A stretch of DNA of 64,000 bases from positions 962,501 to 1,026,500 of the forward strand of contig NC_014371.1 in assembly GCF_000144405.1 (NCBI RefSeq), given 5' to 3'. The notes beneath the pieces were generated by a model. It did not search any database. It saw only the letters and a list, made by a program, of their open reading frames with translations, and had not been told where the DNA came from. This document shows, one piece after another, positions 28,436 through 39,078 of the stretch (its first letter is position 1; each line of letters starts with the position of its first letter). A program made the position numbers and the translations under genes. This stretch comes from Prevotella melaninogenica ATCC 25845. GTDB taxonomy: Bacteria; Bacteroidota; Bacteroidia; Bacteroidales; Bacteroidaceae.

Positions 28436-30136
28436 CTAAATCTGGCAGAAGAATAGTACAATTACCTGCGCCAGGAAGATTCTAAGGAACATACTGAGCG
28501 GATAAACTGTTGAGTAACCTACAGCTGGAGCCTCACCTGCACAGATAGAGTTTGCATAAGCCAAGGCTGGTGGGTCGGTATAGGTTCCGGCAAGCATACC
28601 CATAATTGTGAAGTAATTGAACTTATACTTCAAACGAGCAATAGTGCCGACAATAAGGATTGGAACAATCGTAATGATAAAACCTGTGTACACATACTTC
28701 AATCCGTCACCCTGTACTACGGTGTCCCAGAAGGTTGCTCCTGCCTTGATACCTACAGAAGCCAAGAAGAGTGCCAAACCAATCTCACGGAGCATCATAT
28801 TCGCTGACGTTGTAGTATAGGTCACAAGTCCCATTCGATAACCAAAACGACCAATAAGAATAGCGATAACCAACGGACCACCTGCAAGACCGAGTTTCAT
28901 TGGTACAGGCATGTGAGGAATCGCAATTGGCAACGTACCGAAGATGATACCGACGATGATACCAACGAAGATGGTTGCAATATTTGGTGCGTTAAGGCGC
29001 TTTTCAGAGTTACCCATCATAGAAGCAACGCGGTTAACGTTCTCTTCTGGACCAACAACCATGATACGGTCACCCACGATAAAACGGTGGTTGCGACCAG
29101 CAAAGAGGTCCATACCCTGTCGGCTGATACGTGTTACGTTCACGCCATATACTGAACGGAAATGAATATCGCCCAATGTCTTTCCGTTAATCTTACTATT
29201 GGTGATAACAATACGACGGCTAACCAACTGTTGTGGCTGGTCTTCCTCGTGCCAGTCTACTTCAATCTCTGGACCGATGAAAGCACGGATAGCAGCTGCG
29301 TCAGCCTCTGCACTGACAACGAGAATCTCATCGCCTAACTCAAAAATATTATCTAAGGTAGGAACAGACAATACCCCTTCGTGCATAAGACGTGTACAAA
29401 CGAAGTCACGATTAAGGAATTCTGATATTTCTTCGAGCTTACGGCCTGCGATATACGCATTCTGTACCTTCAAATACATTGTGTAAGGCTTTGCATGAGG
29501 ATTCTCAGCTTCTTCCTCATTCAGCTTTTCATTCTCCTCTTGAAGGTTTACCTTACAGATATAACGGATAGCGATCGTCGCACTGATGATACCTACCACA
29601 CCCAAAGGATAAGCACAAGCGTAACCAGAAGCGATGTCGAAGTTCATGCCATTCTTGAAGACACTGTGGAGTGCTTCATTCGCAGCACCAAGACCAGGAG
29701 TGTTCGTCACAGCACCATAGAGCGTGCCGACCATCATAGGAAGATTTGTCTTGTCCTGCGTGTCAAAGAAAATGTAGTAACAAGCAAACATCACAAGGAC
29801 GTTGAGCAGGATTGCCACCGTCGAAAGGATGTTCAACTTCAGACCACCTTTACCGAAACTTTCAAAGAATCCCGGTCCGACTTGCAAACCAATCATAAAG
29901 ACAAAAAGAATCAATCCAAAGTCTTGTACAAAGGTCAATACGGGGATAGGTCCTGTAAATTTAATGTGACCAGCAAGAATGCCCACAAACAACACAAAGG
30001 TAACGCCAAGCGAAATACCTCCAATTTTAATTTTGCCAAGGTAGATACCCAAGGCAATGACAATAGAATACAATAGCATAATATGGGCTACCGTATCCTG
30101 TTTCTCTGCCGAAAAAATATCAATTAACCAGTCCAT
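28436..30136 (-). CDS. AspT/YidE-type putative transporter
   Basis: A 566-residue inner-membrane transporter with the AspT/YidE layout: an N-terminal half of five or six helices (about 14-180, with [13 protein letters not shown] and [16 protein letters not shown]), two RCK/TrkA-C type cytoplasmic domains (about 205-380) and a C-terminal set of helices (about 385-560). Members exchange amino acids or dicarboxylates (aspartate-alanine antiport) or are uncharacterised. Substrate cannot be told here. Single gene, promoter upstream, terminator downstream. Confidence 0.85.
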   Translation of the reverse strand: MDWLIDIFSAEKQDTVAHIMLLYSIVIALGIYLGKIKIGGISLGVTFVLFVGILAGHIKFTGPIPVLTFVQDFGLILFVFMIGLQVGPGFFESFGKGGLKLNILSTVAILLNVLVMFACYYIFFDTQDKTNLPMMVGTLYGAVTNTPGLGAANEALHSVFKNGMNFDIASGYACAYPLGVVGIISATIAIRYICKVNLQEENEKLNEEEAENPHAKPYTMYLKVQNAYIAGRKLEEISEFLNRDFVCTRLMHEGVLSVPTLDNIFELGDEILVVSAEADAAAIRAFIGPEIEVDWHEEDQPQQLVSRRIVITNSKINGKTLGDIHFRSVYGVNVTRISRQGMDLFAGRNHRFIVGDRIMVVGPEENVNRVASMMGNSEKRLNAPNIATIFVGIIVGIIFGTLPIAIPHMPVPMKLGLAGGPLVIAILIGRFGYRMGLVTYTTTSANMMLREIGLALFLASVGIKAGATFWDTVVQGDGLKYVYTGFIITIVPILIVGTIARLKYKFNYFTIMGMLAGTYTDPPALAYANSICAGEAPAVGYSTVYPLSMFLRIFLAQVIVLFFCQI

Positions 30137-30155
30137 AAGTATTATTTATTGCGTG

Positions 30156-30187
30156 CAAAGATAAGGATTAAAAGGCATATAATCTAA
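30156..30187 (-). promoter_or_regulatory. Promoter of the AspT-type transporter
   Basis: Minus strand TTAG, 20-base gap, TATCTTTG (30156-30163); start codon about 20 bases downstream. The -33 box is weak. The gap 30137-30709 otherwise holds a REP-like unit and a terminator, and no gene. Confidence 0.6.
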
Positions 30188-30516
30188 TCTTTTATGACGA
30201 ATTTTAACCATATGTCTGTTTTTGTATACGTTACTTTCTTATTTACCTATGTAAAAACTGTTCGTAAGATGTTATTGAGCCATCGAGAATATGAAATAAT
30301 GAGACATTCTTTTCTATGTAGACAAATAAAAATAAAAGGTATTGCAGTATAATAACCTATTAGAGATTAAGACAGCCAAAGAAGTTATTGTCTACTTTCA
30401 TCTTCATGCTAAGGACCTCTAAATCTATTTTAAAGATATTCTGTACATGTCCTATCCTATTCACTTTTATGATTATAAAGACCCTCTCCCACCCTCATCA
30501 TCTAACATGCCGATGC

Positions 30517-30564
30517 TTAGCACACGTCGTGCTGATGGTGAGCACCAATGGTGTTAGGTGCTAA
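30517..30564. repeat. REP-like double hairpin, copy B
   Basis: Outer stem TTAGCAC / GTGCTAA with two inner palindromes (GCACACGTCGTGC type and CACCAATGGTG). Its reverse complement closely resembles copy C at 39487. Confidence 0.65.
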
Positions 30565-30638
30565 AAGATTGCGATTTATCGCTGAATTAGAAGCAAGAAG
30601 AATCTTTATTAGACTTTATAAGGCTACATAAATAAAAG

Positions 30639-30688
30639 AATCCCCTTGTTTGTTGCCGAATAAGTATTCTACAACAAACAAGGGGATT
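30639..30688 (-). terminator. Terminator of the T9SS protease operon
   Basis: A perfect 17-bp stem, AATCCCCTTGTTTGTTG (30639-30655) with its complement at 30672-30688, loop of 16 bases, followed on the minus strand by CTTTTATTT. It lies 22 bases after the LRR gene. Confidence 0.9.
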
Positions 30689-30709
30689 GACTATTTATAA
30701 ACTACTAAT

Positions 30710-33700
30710 TTACTTTACGCTAATCTTTGCAGCCTTGTTTCCTACACGTACGATGTAGGTACCACGAGCAAGAGAGATGCGTGTGCTATCGTCAGCAACC
30801 TTACCTTGGTAAACGAGTTTACCATCGATTGAGTAGATAGCAACTGTGCTATTCTGTGCGCCAAGAACGCTAATTGCACCATCGAAGAACTGAATCTTAA
30901 CATCCTTATCAGCTGTAACAGCATCAATACCTGTTGCAGGTGTGAACGCGATGTAGTTTGTATAGATAAGTGCATTAGGGAAGTTATCGTTTGACATCAC
31001 ACAAACAAGGTTGGTGATAGACTGAGTGAGCTTCAATGTAGTTACACCATTCTCAACGGTGTACTCATCATTGACCTCTAACTTCTCACCTTGTAACTCG
31101 CCATCTCTGTATGTCACATTACCGATGAACCAGTGATAGGTTGTCATCTCACCGCCAACAACAGCTTCAGAGCTGAGGTCAACCTTACCATTAACACACT
31201 TAACATCGATTGGTGCCTGAAGGTTGTAAGAGTATCTATCAAATCGTTTGCCGTTATTGTTTGGCAATGGCATTGTAGAGAACTTCAGACGGTTGCCAAC
31301 AACGTTGAGAACTCTAAGGTTGGTATTCTTTGATACGTCAACCTTTGTCAACTTATTAGCGTTCAACCACAACTGCTCTAACTGAGGAAGCTTGTCGAGT
31401 GACACGTTTTCGAGGTCGTTATCGCTCAAATCAAGGCTCTCAAGTTTAGGGTTATCAAGCTTGATTTCCTTCATCTTATTGCTTGAGAGGTAAGCAATAC
31501 CAAGGTTTGGTGCCTTTGACAAGTCGAAGTTCTTAATCTTATTACCAATCAATGACACTGCGAAAAGTTTTGGGAACGGTGACAAGTCAATGTCTGTCAA
31601 CTCATTACCATCAAAGTTCAAATCTGTAAGATTTGGTGCTGCAGGGAGCTTAACAGATGTAAGTCCAGCTTGAGTTATAGAAATGAGTTTCGCTTCCTTC
31701 AAACCAGTGAGGTCTACATCAGTCATCTTAACATTTGCAACGCTGAAGACTTTCACCTTATCATCAGCCTCAGCAACAAGCACACGTACCTTTGTGTTCG
31801 CCTTAGATTTAGCTTGGAAAATCTTATATTTTTCTCCAAGTGTGTACTGTGTAACATTACCATTGCCGCCCCACTCGAAGTAAACAGACTTACCAGGAAC
31901 ATAGCTTGCAAGAGACAATACTACGCTATCGGTCTGGTTGACAGTAGTAAAGGAAGCCAACTCGTATTTAGGGAAGGCAATAGGATGAACATTAGTAGTC
32001 TTGAAGACATTCTTACCTTCGAAATCAGGGTAGGCAGCATGCGTCATCTCACAATAGATTGAGTCAAGTGCGAGGTTGGTGAACTTAGCTGAACCATTGG
32101 TGATGGTGTAGTCCTTGCCCAACTGTAATGGTGTACCATCTTTCTTCTTCCATACAAAGTTAGTTGTTGCTCCATCCTTTGTTATATACTGCTCAGAGAG
32201 GTCGATACCTGGTGAAGAGGTTGAAATCTGCAATACATTCTGTGGTGCATAGATAAAGTTACCACGAGTCAGACCGAAGTCGTTAGGCATATTAGCCAAT
32301 GTGAAGTAGTTACCACTAACATTCAACTTCTTAACTGGTGCTACAGGTGGAATCTTCACCTCAGTAAGTTCGTTATTTGCCACATTGATATCCTCTATAA
32401 GTTCGCTGTGGTTGAGAAGGAGACGAGTGAACTTGTTGTAAGAGATATCAAGCATACGCAAGTTGTCGGCATCCTTAAGATCCAACTTATTCAGTTTGTT
32501 GTGACTTACATTGAGCTTGGTTACACCATAGATGGTATTGAAGAGCAATGAGTCAACTTGGTTATGACTAATGTTGATATCAGTCAACTTACTCTTATTA
32601 AAATAAGATGATGGACCACGGAGATCAACACGATTTAGCTGATTGTAAGAGAGGTCGAGTTTCTCAAGCTTATTGTTGTAAGAGAGGTCGATAGTAGTAA
32701 GATTTGCTCTCTTCAATGTAAGCGTACGAAGTTCTGTAAGTGCAGAGAGGTCGATGTTGTCAATGTACTGGCCATCAGACTCAAGACTTGTTACGTACTT
32801 ATCCTGTGGGACATATACGATAATGTCTCCAGCACCAGTACGTGTAGTCACGATATTGGCTGTAGCTGGGCGCTCATCCTTAATCTCGAATGGGGTAGTA
32901 TTACCATCGCCTAAGTCAACCTTTACAGTTACAGGATTAGCTGCTGTAGCACCAAGGATACCAACAGACATCTTCAGAGGAGAACCTGCGTCGCCAAGAC
33001 TTGCGAGCTGAATAGCCTTCACATCCTTACCAAACTCGGCAACAGTCTTCACACGGAAGTTTTCAGTGCGGATAGGATAGTCTCTGAGTCGGCTATTAGT
33101 GAACTGAACAAAGACTTCTTCATTAAGTTCTTTCTTCAAAGTAACCTTACCACCCTCGTAAGAATAATAGCTGTCATCTAACTCTACTGGCTTTGTTGGG
33201 TCATCCTTTGGAACACGATAGAGTCTTGCCTGAGTCGTTGTATTTGCACGAAGCACACGCTTGCTAAGGTCGATGACATCACCTACCTTATATGTATCGT
33301 TCAACTCCATAGGGTTTTGTTCGTGGTAATACTCAAACCAGTTGCCTGGTTCAGGTAGTGTCGCAAAGTCCATGTAGTTATAACGTACATTGACACTATA
33401 TAGTTTTGGGTTTTGACTAACGTCAAGGTTCCGTAGGAGGTTACGGTCGCAAGAGAGTGTGAAGAGCTCTGGATTGTTTCTTAAGTCAAGCTCTTTCAAG
33501 TTGTTACCACCACAATAGAAATAGTAGAGCTTCGGACAGTGAGACACATCAATGGTCTCGAACTTCACGTCAGTATTGACAGCCCCAGAAGAGTGAGAGA
33601 TGTAGAGCTGCGTAATCTCAGGGTTATGACTAAGGTCAAGAGTCTTGACACGAGAGTCACCCACGTTGAGTATTTGCAGTAATGAGTTCTTTGAGAGGTC

Positions 33701-34420
33701 TACACTTTCAACACTTGTCATGTCAAGACTCAAACGCTGCAGATATGGGCAGCCTGTTGGATCTGCTGTCTTGAGACTAATAGTGTGGTAAGCATCAAAC
33801 GAACGGAGATTAGGAAAGTTCTTAAGCGTGAAGTCTGGAGAGATATGTCCAATCTGTGGAACCTCCAACACCATAAGATTTGGCATACGACCAATCATTA
33901 ATGGAGTTGTAGCAGAGAAAGGATTATCCTGCAAATAGATAATATTCAGACTCTGTAAACGATCGATGTTGAGTGACTTTAAGTTGTTATGCTCTAAGTT
34001 CAAGACTTGGAGTTTCAAGTTGTCATTAAACTGAATCTGGTCGATCTCGTTACCAGAAGCATTGAAGAAATAGAGGTCGTCTGGGTTACCTTTGATTGTT
34101 ACCCAGCCTGCATCTGACACAACATCTGTACAGAGAGTACCCTTAATGGCCTGTTCGCCATGATCATTCTCAACAATAGCTTTATTAATCTCAACTTCGG
34201 TATCACCAGAACCATAGTCGATAGAGACATCAGCCTTGTCTGATTTAGAGCCCAACACAAAAGAAACCTGTGCTGCCACACCAGAATTCTTTGCCTTTTC
34301 AGGCACATTGGTGTGGAATCGAATCAAAACTTCGTCTTGCGCATGGGCAGCAAGCGAACTCCACAACATAGCCATCACTAAGAGGAGGAATGATGGTAAA
34401 AAAGTAAATTTGTGCTTCAT
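30710..34420 (-). CDS. Leucine-rich-repeat surface protein with T9SS sorting domain
   Basis: A 1236-residue exported protein. A signal peptide (1-27, ending AHAQ) leads to at least three blocks of Bacteroidota-type leucine-rich repeats (about 125-345, 555-715 and 915-1060), with units such as LDLSYNQLNRVDL and LDVSQNPKL. Between them are beta-sandwich-like segments. The last about 75 residues (IYSIDGKLVYQG then GTYIVRVGNKAAKISVK) are a type A T9SS sorting domain, so it should be exported by T9SS and attached to or released from the surface. LRR surface proteins of oral Bacteroidota often bind host proteins or other bacteria; that role is inferred. It follows the protease gene by 116 bases and ends the operon. 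Confidence 0.88.
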   Translation of the reverse strand: MKHKFTFLPSFLLLVMAMLWSSLAAHAQDEVLIRFHTNVPEKAKNSGVAAQVSFVLGSKSDKADVSIDYGSGDTEVEINKAIVENDHGEQAIKGTLCTDVVSDAGWVTIKGNPDDLYFFNASGNEIDQIQFNDNLKLQVLNLEHNNLKSLNIDRLQSLNIIYLQDNPFSATTPLMIGRMPNLMVLEVPQIGHISPDFTLKNFPNLRSFDAYHTISLKTADPTGCPYLQRLSLDMTSVESVDLSKNSLLQILNVGDSRVKTLDLSHNPEITQLYISHSSGAVNTDVKFETIDVSHCPKLYYFYCGGNNLKELDLRNNPELFTLSCDRNLLRNLDVSQNPKLYSVNVRYNYMDFATLPEPGNWFEYYHEQNPMELNDTYKVGDVIDLSKRVLRANTTTQARLYRVPKDDPTKPVELDDSYYSYEGGKVTLKKELNEEVFVQFTNSRLRDYPIRTENFRVKTVAEFGKDVKAIQLASLGDAGSPLKMSVGILGATAANPVTVKVDLGDGNTTPFEIKDERPATANIVTTRTGAGDIIVYVPQDKYVTSLESDGQYIDNIDLSALTELRTLTLKRANLTTIDLSYNNKLEKLDLSYNQLNRVDLRGPSSYFNKSKLTDINISHNQVDSLLFNTIYGVTKLNVSHNKLNKLDLKDADNLRMLDISYNKFTRLLLNHSELIEDINVANNELTEVKIPPVAPVKKLNVSGNYFTLANMPNDFGLTRGNFIYAPQNVLQISTSSPGIDLSEQYITKDGATTNFVWKKKDGTPLQLGKDYTITNGSAKFTNLALDSIYCEMTHAAYPDFEGKNVFKTTNVHPIAFPKYELASFTTVNQTDSVVLSLASYVPGKSVYFEWGGNGNVTQYTLGEKYKIFQAKSKANTKVRVLVAEADDKVKVFSVANVKMTDVDLTGLKEAKLISITQAGLTSVKLPAAPNLTDLNFDGNELTDIDLSPFPKLFAVSLIGNKIKNFDLSKAPNLGIAYLSSNKMKEIKLDNPKLESLDLSDNDLENVSLDKLPQLEQLWLNANKLTKVDVSKNTNLRVLNVVGNRLKFSTMPLPNNNGKRFDRYSYNLQAPIDVKCVNGKVDLSSEAVVGGEMTTYHWFIGNVTYRDGELQGEKLEVNDEYTVENGVTTLKLTQSITNLVCVMSNDNFPNALIYTNYIAFTPATGIDAVTADKDVKIQFFDGAISVLGAQNSTVAIYSIDGKLVYQGKVADDSTRISLARGTYIVRVGNKAAKISVK

Positions 34421-34473
34421 ATAAATATAAATATTATTGTGTTCTGATTTTATAGCTTATCTTTACTTATCGT

Positions 34474-34514
34474 ATTCCCAAGGGTTAAGAGTGTTAGTCC
34501 TATCCTTTGGGAAT
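34474..34514 (-). other. Intercistronic hairpin
   Basis: ATTCCCAAGGG pairs with CCTTTGGGAAT (10 of 11 pairs) in the 116-base gap between the protease and LRR genes. There is no T run on the minus strand, so it is more likely an RNA-stability or processing stem than a terminator. Confidence 0.55.
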
Positions 34515-34536
34515 ATTATTCGATGTGTATCAAGCC

Positions 34537-36912
34537 TTAATAGATAACGATACGTTGTGCCTTACCACCATTTACTTGAATCAAGTAAACGCCCTTGTTC
34601 CATGAAGAGGCATTAACGTTGAGTTCGTCACCTTGTGCTGAGAGCGAGTGAACTAACTGTCCGCTGAGTGAGTAAGCACGTAGATTCAGCTGCTTTGCAC
34701 CAGCAAGGAAGGCTGAGAAAGAGCGTTCGCCAGTCATTGTAATGACAGGTACTGCCTGACTCTCTGCGTATCTTACACCATTAATACCATTGGTTTCCTT
34801 TTCCTTTAGTACCTGCTTCAAACCTGCGTAAGCGTCAAACTTACCTGCTCCCCACTGTACTGGGTCGCCCGTTTTAGTGACATAGTCATCCTTACGAGCG
34901 GTCTGTTGGATGATACGTATTACGTCCTTGACAGTCAAACTTGGGTTTGCTTCAAGCCAGAGGGCAATAGCACCAGCTACAACAGGCGTAGCCATGGATG
35001 TTCCGAGAGATTGATGCCAGTAGTATTTCTTACCACCTTTCTCCAACTTACCCTGCAATGCCATGTCAGTATAGCCTAAGTCAGTATTCTCTACAGCATA
35101 TGTATTAACAGAAGAGATGATAGATGCACCCGGAGCACATACGTGTGGAAGGTTTCTACCATCGGCTAATGTACCGAAAGAAGAGAAGCGTGAAGCCTCG
35201 CCTTCAGGGAAGTCATCTTCATCACCTCGCTTGTTGTAGCCATAAACAAAGCCGTCGAGAGATGACCAGTGGTTGCGTACATTGTAGCTACCAACAGTAA
35301 CGATGTTTGCAGCACATGCCATATCGCTGATAGACCCATTACGTGTTCCGCTTACGAAGCCCTCCTGCTTGTTGCTATCAAAGTAGATAAACTGTGCATC
35401 ACTGTACACTTCAACACGCTGTCCAGGCTTCTTACTCGTTATTAGCAACGCCAGTTTATAGTTTCCATCCTTGTTATCTTTCTGGTTATCACTGGTCATT
35501 ATCTGCGCCATAGCGTAGTAACGGCCCGTTTCAGGGTCTATTGCAGAAGCTGCTGTGACGTATCCATCGAACGCTTTCGCAAAGCCTTGGTTAATAACAG
35601 CACCTGACATTGAATACTCACCACCTGATGCGTAGGTTATAGGTTGGCCATTTGTATTATTTGGAAGAGGGATTCTGCTAACAACACGGTTGCCACGCTT
35701 CGTATTAGTAACAACGATTTGTAACTCGAATTCTGTAGAGTCATTACTATAAGCTGCTATCTGTCCGTTACGAAGATTAAAGTAGGTCTTACCTCCAGAA
35801 CGCAAAGTATCTGGTTGCATTGGCGTGAGGAAGGTTTTAACCGTTTCATCTGCAGCGGTAAAATTCTTCTTTAATGCGATACCCATGTTCGCTTCGTTAC
35901 CTGCAGCAACACAGATAATAGCGTGTTTTCCTTCCTCTGCAAGGAAGCGATTCATTACACTTGTAGAGTCGTGTACACCAATGTTACTACCTAATGAAAG
36001 GTTGATAACACATGGCTTTGGCTTCTTTCCTGATAGTTTTGCATACTGTACGACATCATCAACACCAAATGCAATATACTGATCACGCAAATCACCGCAT
36101 GAAGCCACAAGTTCTGACTCTGTCGCACAACCATAGAAAGGATTAGGACCTGTCACTTTATAAGACCTATCGTTATCGTTAGTCTTAGCATAGTTGATAT
36201 TGCCTTTGTATCCACCCGCCATGATTCCTGTAGTGTGAGTACCATGGAACGTAGTGTAGGAATCAGTCGTAAAGTCCTCAATAGCGTATGCATTATCACG
36301 GTTTGTTAAGGTATCAAGCACGACACGAGGGTAATAGTTATCGAATTGATAACCATCCTTATTTGACTGACTGGCTGTAATCTTACTGATATAACCAAAT
36401 CGCGTGCTTCCGTCTGGCTTGAGGAAGTTGATATGGTTAGGGTCAATACCACCATCAACAATACCCGTTACCACTCCTTTACCAGTGTAAGCCTGTGGGA
36501 GGTCGATACCTTTGTGAATCTTATCTACGCCAATCTCCTTACGTACGACGTCCATCTTCTGATAAACACGACGTGGGAGTTCCATACGACGAACGCACTT
36601 TAAGCCTGCAATACGCTCAATGTCTTTTATTGGAGCCACGACAATGGCAATATTACCACGTACACGCAGCACCTTTACGCCTTGTGCCTCTAAGTCTGCA
36701 CGGTCGTTCTGATCCTTCATTTCGACCATTGCCATTGTGTTCTCTGGTACACTCTTTGGGCGTTCAAACGAACGTGTACGACTGTTGTAGGTAGGAATGG
36801 AAGTGTTACGGAGTTTGAACAGTTCCAACTGACTTTGTAGGTCAAGCTTCGACTGACCGTAAGCTAATCCTACCGAACATAAACAAAATACAGTGAGTAG
36901 AATTTTTCTCAT
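34537..36912 (-). CDS. Subtilisin-like (S8) protease with T9SS sorting domain
   Basis: A 791-residue secreted serine protease. A signal peptide (1-20) and an I9-like propeptide (about 25-115) precede the catalytic domain. The triad is visible: Asp153 (GIVDGGID), His223 (FHGTHTTG) and Ser near 639 (GTSMATP). A long insert of about 250 residues separates the His block from the Ser block. The last about 75 residues are a type A T9SS sorting domain (LRAYSLSGQLV, GVYLIQVNGGKAQRIVIY). It should act on the cell surface or outside the cell. Its start overlaps the stop of the upstream gene by 4 bases, so the two are translationally linked. Confidence 0.92.
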   Translation of the reverse strand: MRKILLTVFCLCSVGLAYGQSKLDLQSQLELFKLRNTSIPTYNSRTRSFERPKSVPENTMAMVEMKDQNDRADLEAQGVKVLRVRGNIAIVVAPIKDIERIAGLKCVRRMELPRRVYQKMDVVRKEIGVDKIHKGIDLPQAYTGKGVVTGIVDGGIDPNHINFLKPDGSTRFGYISKITASQSNKDGYQFDNYYPRVVLDTLTNRDNAYAIEDFTTDSYTTFHGTHTTGIMAGGYKGNINYAKTNDNDRSYKVTGPNPFYGCATESELVASCGDLRDQYIAFGVDDVVQYAKLSGKKPKPCVINLSLGSNIGVHDSTSVMNRFLAEEGKHAIICVAAGNEANMGIALKKNFTAADETVKTFLTPMQPDTLRSGGKTYFNLRNGQIAAYSNDSTEFELQIVVTNTKRGNRVVSRIPLPNNTNGQPITYASGGEYSMSGAVINQGFAKAFDGYVTAASAIDPETGRYYAMAQIMTSDNQKDNKDGNYKLALLITSKKPGQRVEVYSDAQFIYFDSNKQEGFVSGTRNGSISDMACAANIVTVGSYNVRNHWSSLDGFVYGYNKRGDEDDFPEGEASRFSSFGTLADGRNLPHVCAPGASIISSVNTYAVENTDLGYTDMALQGKLEKGGKKYYWHQSLGTSMATPVVAGAIALWLEANPSLTVKDVIRIIQQTARKDDYVTKTGDPVQWGAGKFDAYAGLKQVLKEKETNGINGVRYAESQAVPVITMTGERSFSAFLAGAKQLNLRAYSLSGQLVHSLSAQGDELNVNASSWNKGVYLIQVNGGKAQRIVIY

Positions 36913-38510
36913 CGCTTGTTAACTATAACTTTTTTACCGTTAATAATATATACTCCATTAGGCAGTTGTGTGCCTTCTATGCGCTTGCCATCGAGACGAT
37001 AGACTACAGCCTTCCCTTGTTTTACGGCTTCTATGGCATCAATACCAGCTGTGTCGCCCTTGAGAAGGACATCTAAACGGTCGTTGTTCTTCAAATCAAA
37101 CTCAAAGCTTGTGCCGCCAGGATAGGATGGGGCAAGTATCGTTCCATTGAGTTTAACTACCATCTTACTCAAGTCGTTGCCGTAAGCACCAAGCATGAAA
37201 TGATGATCGTCGGCTGAGAACATCACCGTGTTTTCACCTGTCTGCATCTTAATCGTTGAATGGTCAGAGCGGTAGAAGTTGAATCCATAGTTCGCAAGAC
37301 TGATGTCGTCAATGAAAACTGTTGCCTTCTGGTCGCGCACAATGGCTGATGTCGTAACCTCAATCGTCATACCATCGGTTAGTCTTATCTCGTATGCTCC
37401 TTCGTAATTGGCTGTTACAGGAGTGCCATTTGCTTTGATAGACTCAATCTTACAACCGCTATTAGGTTTTATTTGGATGAGGTTATTCTTCTCGCCTAAC
37501 TCAATATTATTACTGCCATTCTGTAGCGTTATCACCTTATTATTATAGCTTTGTCCCTCATAAGCGGTGATATTTGCTGCCTTATCAACAGTCAGCACAG
37601 CCTTTACAGTAGCATATTTATGTGCTTGAATATCAAAGACAAGATTGTCTTTCACATAGCATTCGTAGGTACCATATATCGTAGTGGCAGTCCCATTAAC
37701 CTTGAAAGCATCTAAAGCATAGTTTCTTTGGTCGAAAGTTAATGACAATTTTGTTCCAGCTTTCAGCTTGAAATCAGCGTCATTGTAGTTCTTAACTTCC
37801 TCACCATCAGCCATTACCTTTGAGATAACACCCTTTGCTTTCTCGTCAGTAAAGTTGAATTTAACAGGATAAGATACGTTTGGATAATCGGCTTTAATGT
37901 CAACAACACAGCCAGCGGTCAGCGTGACAAAGTATTGACCACTTGAAGGAGTAACGTCGTTACCGTCGAGGGTCACCTTATATATAGGGGCATCACCATA
38001 ATTAGCATTGGTAATTACAAGTGTTTTCTCGGTATTAGGAATCCATTTAACTGTGTTTTCACCATTTTGTAACTCTACAGACGTGCGTGATTCATTGCGT
38101 GACACCCTCACTTTTGAGGCATTATCAACGTTTACAGTACATGAACCTGTGCGAGCTTTAGCTAAGTCAGCACTTTTAACAGTGAAGAGCTTATTATTGT
38201 CTGCATCCGAAACATAGATGTTGCAACTGGTTAGATTATTAATAGTCTGTGGTGCAGAGTTATCATTATCAATCGTCTTGAGGACACTCTTTAAGTAATA
38301 ACCCTGTTTTGCCTCAATGGTTAAGGCACCATATTGGGGCACAGTAATTTCATTTGTTCCGTTAGCAAGATTGACAACGGGCAAGTAATTTACTTTGACT
38401 GAAACTCTGTTGATATCATCAACCTTGACTCTTACAGTCGTGTCAGCCTTTACGTTTACTGACGAAAACGCCAGTAGCATTAAGAAAATAAAATAGTAAA
38501 CCTGCTTCAT
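36909..38510 (-). CDS. T9SS-exported four-repeat beta protein, unknown function
   Basis: A 533-residue exported protein that I do not recognise as a named family. After a signal peptide (1-22) it shows four related segments of about 80-100 residues (starting near 25, 125, 305 and 395), each with a V-x-V/I-D strand, then an NG-x-N-x-I/V turn (NGTNEITV, NGENTVKW, NGSNNIEL, TGENTVMF), then a strand ending in a K-x-N-G-T/N type loop. The C-terminal about 45 residues (VYRLDGKRIEG, GVYIINGKKVIVNKR) are a short T9SS-type sorting tail. It is first in the operon and overlaps the protease gene by 4 bases, so it may be a partner, inhibitor or adaptor of the protease (inference). Confidence 0.75.
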   Translation of the reverse strand: MKQVYYFIFLMLLAFSSVNVKADTTVRVKVDDINRVSVKVNYLPVVNLANGTNEITVPQYGALTIEAKQGYYLKSVLKTIDNDNSAPQTINNLTSCNIYVSDADNNKLFTVKSADLAKARTGSCTVNVDNASKVRVSRNESRTSVELQNGENTVKWIPNTEKTLVITNANYGDAPIYKVTLDGNDVTPSSGQYFVTLTAGCVVDIKADYPNVSYPVKFNFTDEKAKGVISKVMADGEEVKNYNDADFKLKAGTKLSLTFDQRNYALDAFKVNGTATTIYGTYECYVKDNLVFDIQAHKYATVKAVLTVDKAANITAYEGQSYNNKVITLQNGSNNIELGEKNNLIQIKPNSGCKIESIKANGTPVTANYEGAYEIRLTDGMTIEVTTSAIVRDQKATVFIDDISLANYGFNFYRSDHSTIKMQTGENTVMFSADDHHFMLGAYGNDLSKMVVKLNGTILAPSYPGGTSFEFDLKNNDRLDVLLKGDTAGIDAIEAVKQGKAVVYRLDGKRIEGTQLPNGVYIINGKKVIVNKR

Positions 38511-38646
38511 ATATACATATTTATAGTTAATCGAATATTGGATGTAACACTTTTTCTATGGTATCTGCACGTATGGCAGAAGATATTTTAGAGGAATTGA
38601 TGAGTAAAGACTCTTACAGGTTATTCGTTCTATTATATATCTGCTG

Positions 38647-38771
38647 CAAATATAAATATTATTTATAAAAGAAGCAATCTTTTTTCGATTAAAATTATAC
38701 TTTAAATCATAAAATGTATTATTAATTTCTATTTCAAACAAAAGAGTACATAAAACACTTATAATTATAAA
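38647..38771 (-). promoter_or_regulatory. T9SS protease operon promoter with shared upstream block
   Basis: Minus strand TTGC (38674-38677), 19-base gap, TATATTTG (38647-38654). The 34-base stretch at 38738-38771 is identical to 27677-27710 and lies the same 61 bases from the -33 box. The promoter gap itself (AATATTATTTATA on the plus strand) is also conserved. Leader of about 130 bases. Confidence 0.85.
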
Positions 38772-39078
38772 ATCCTCGTAGTTTGTAAGCTACAAAAGGG
38801 TTGAGCAGATATTTAGATAAAAGAGAACGGGATGTGATTGTAAAAAGGACACATTTGAATATGTAAATAAGTAGACAAAAGTATACGACATTAGTTTAAG
38901 AAAATAAAAGATATTAGAAAACGAAGTTAACAAGAAGAATTATCTACAAAGTCGTTTGATGAGTGGCAGGAAACGATCAAATCCCACCTATTAACTATAT
39001 AAGAAAAATCGTTTTAATTTGTTTCTCTGCTCTTAGACCAGTAATCTATTAAGCTTATTTCTGGGTCTTCAGGATTTT

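Noticed and set aside
29495..30076. Plus-strand frame of 193 codons opposite the AspT-type gene
   Set aside because: Shadow of a well-supported membrane transporter gene; composition is not protein-like.
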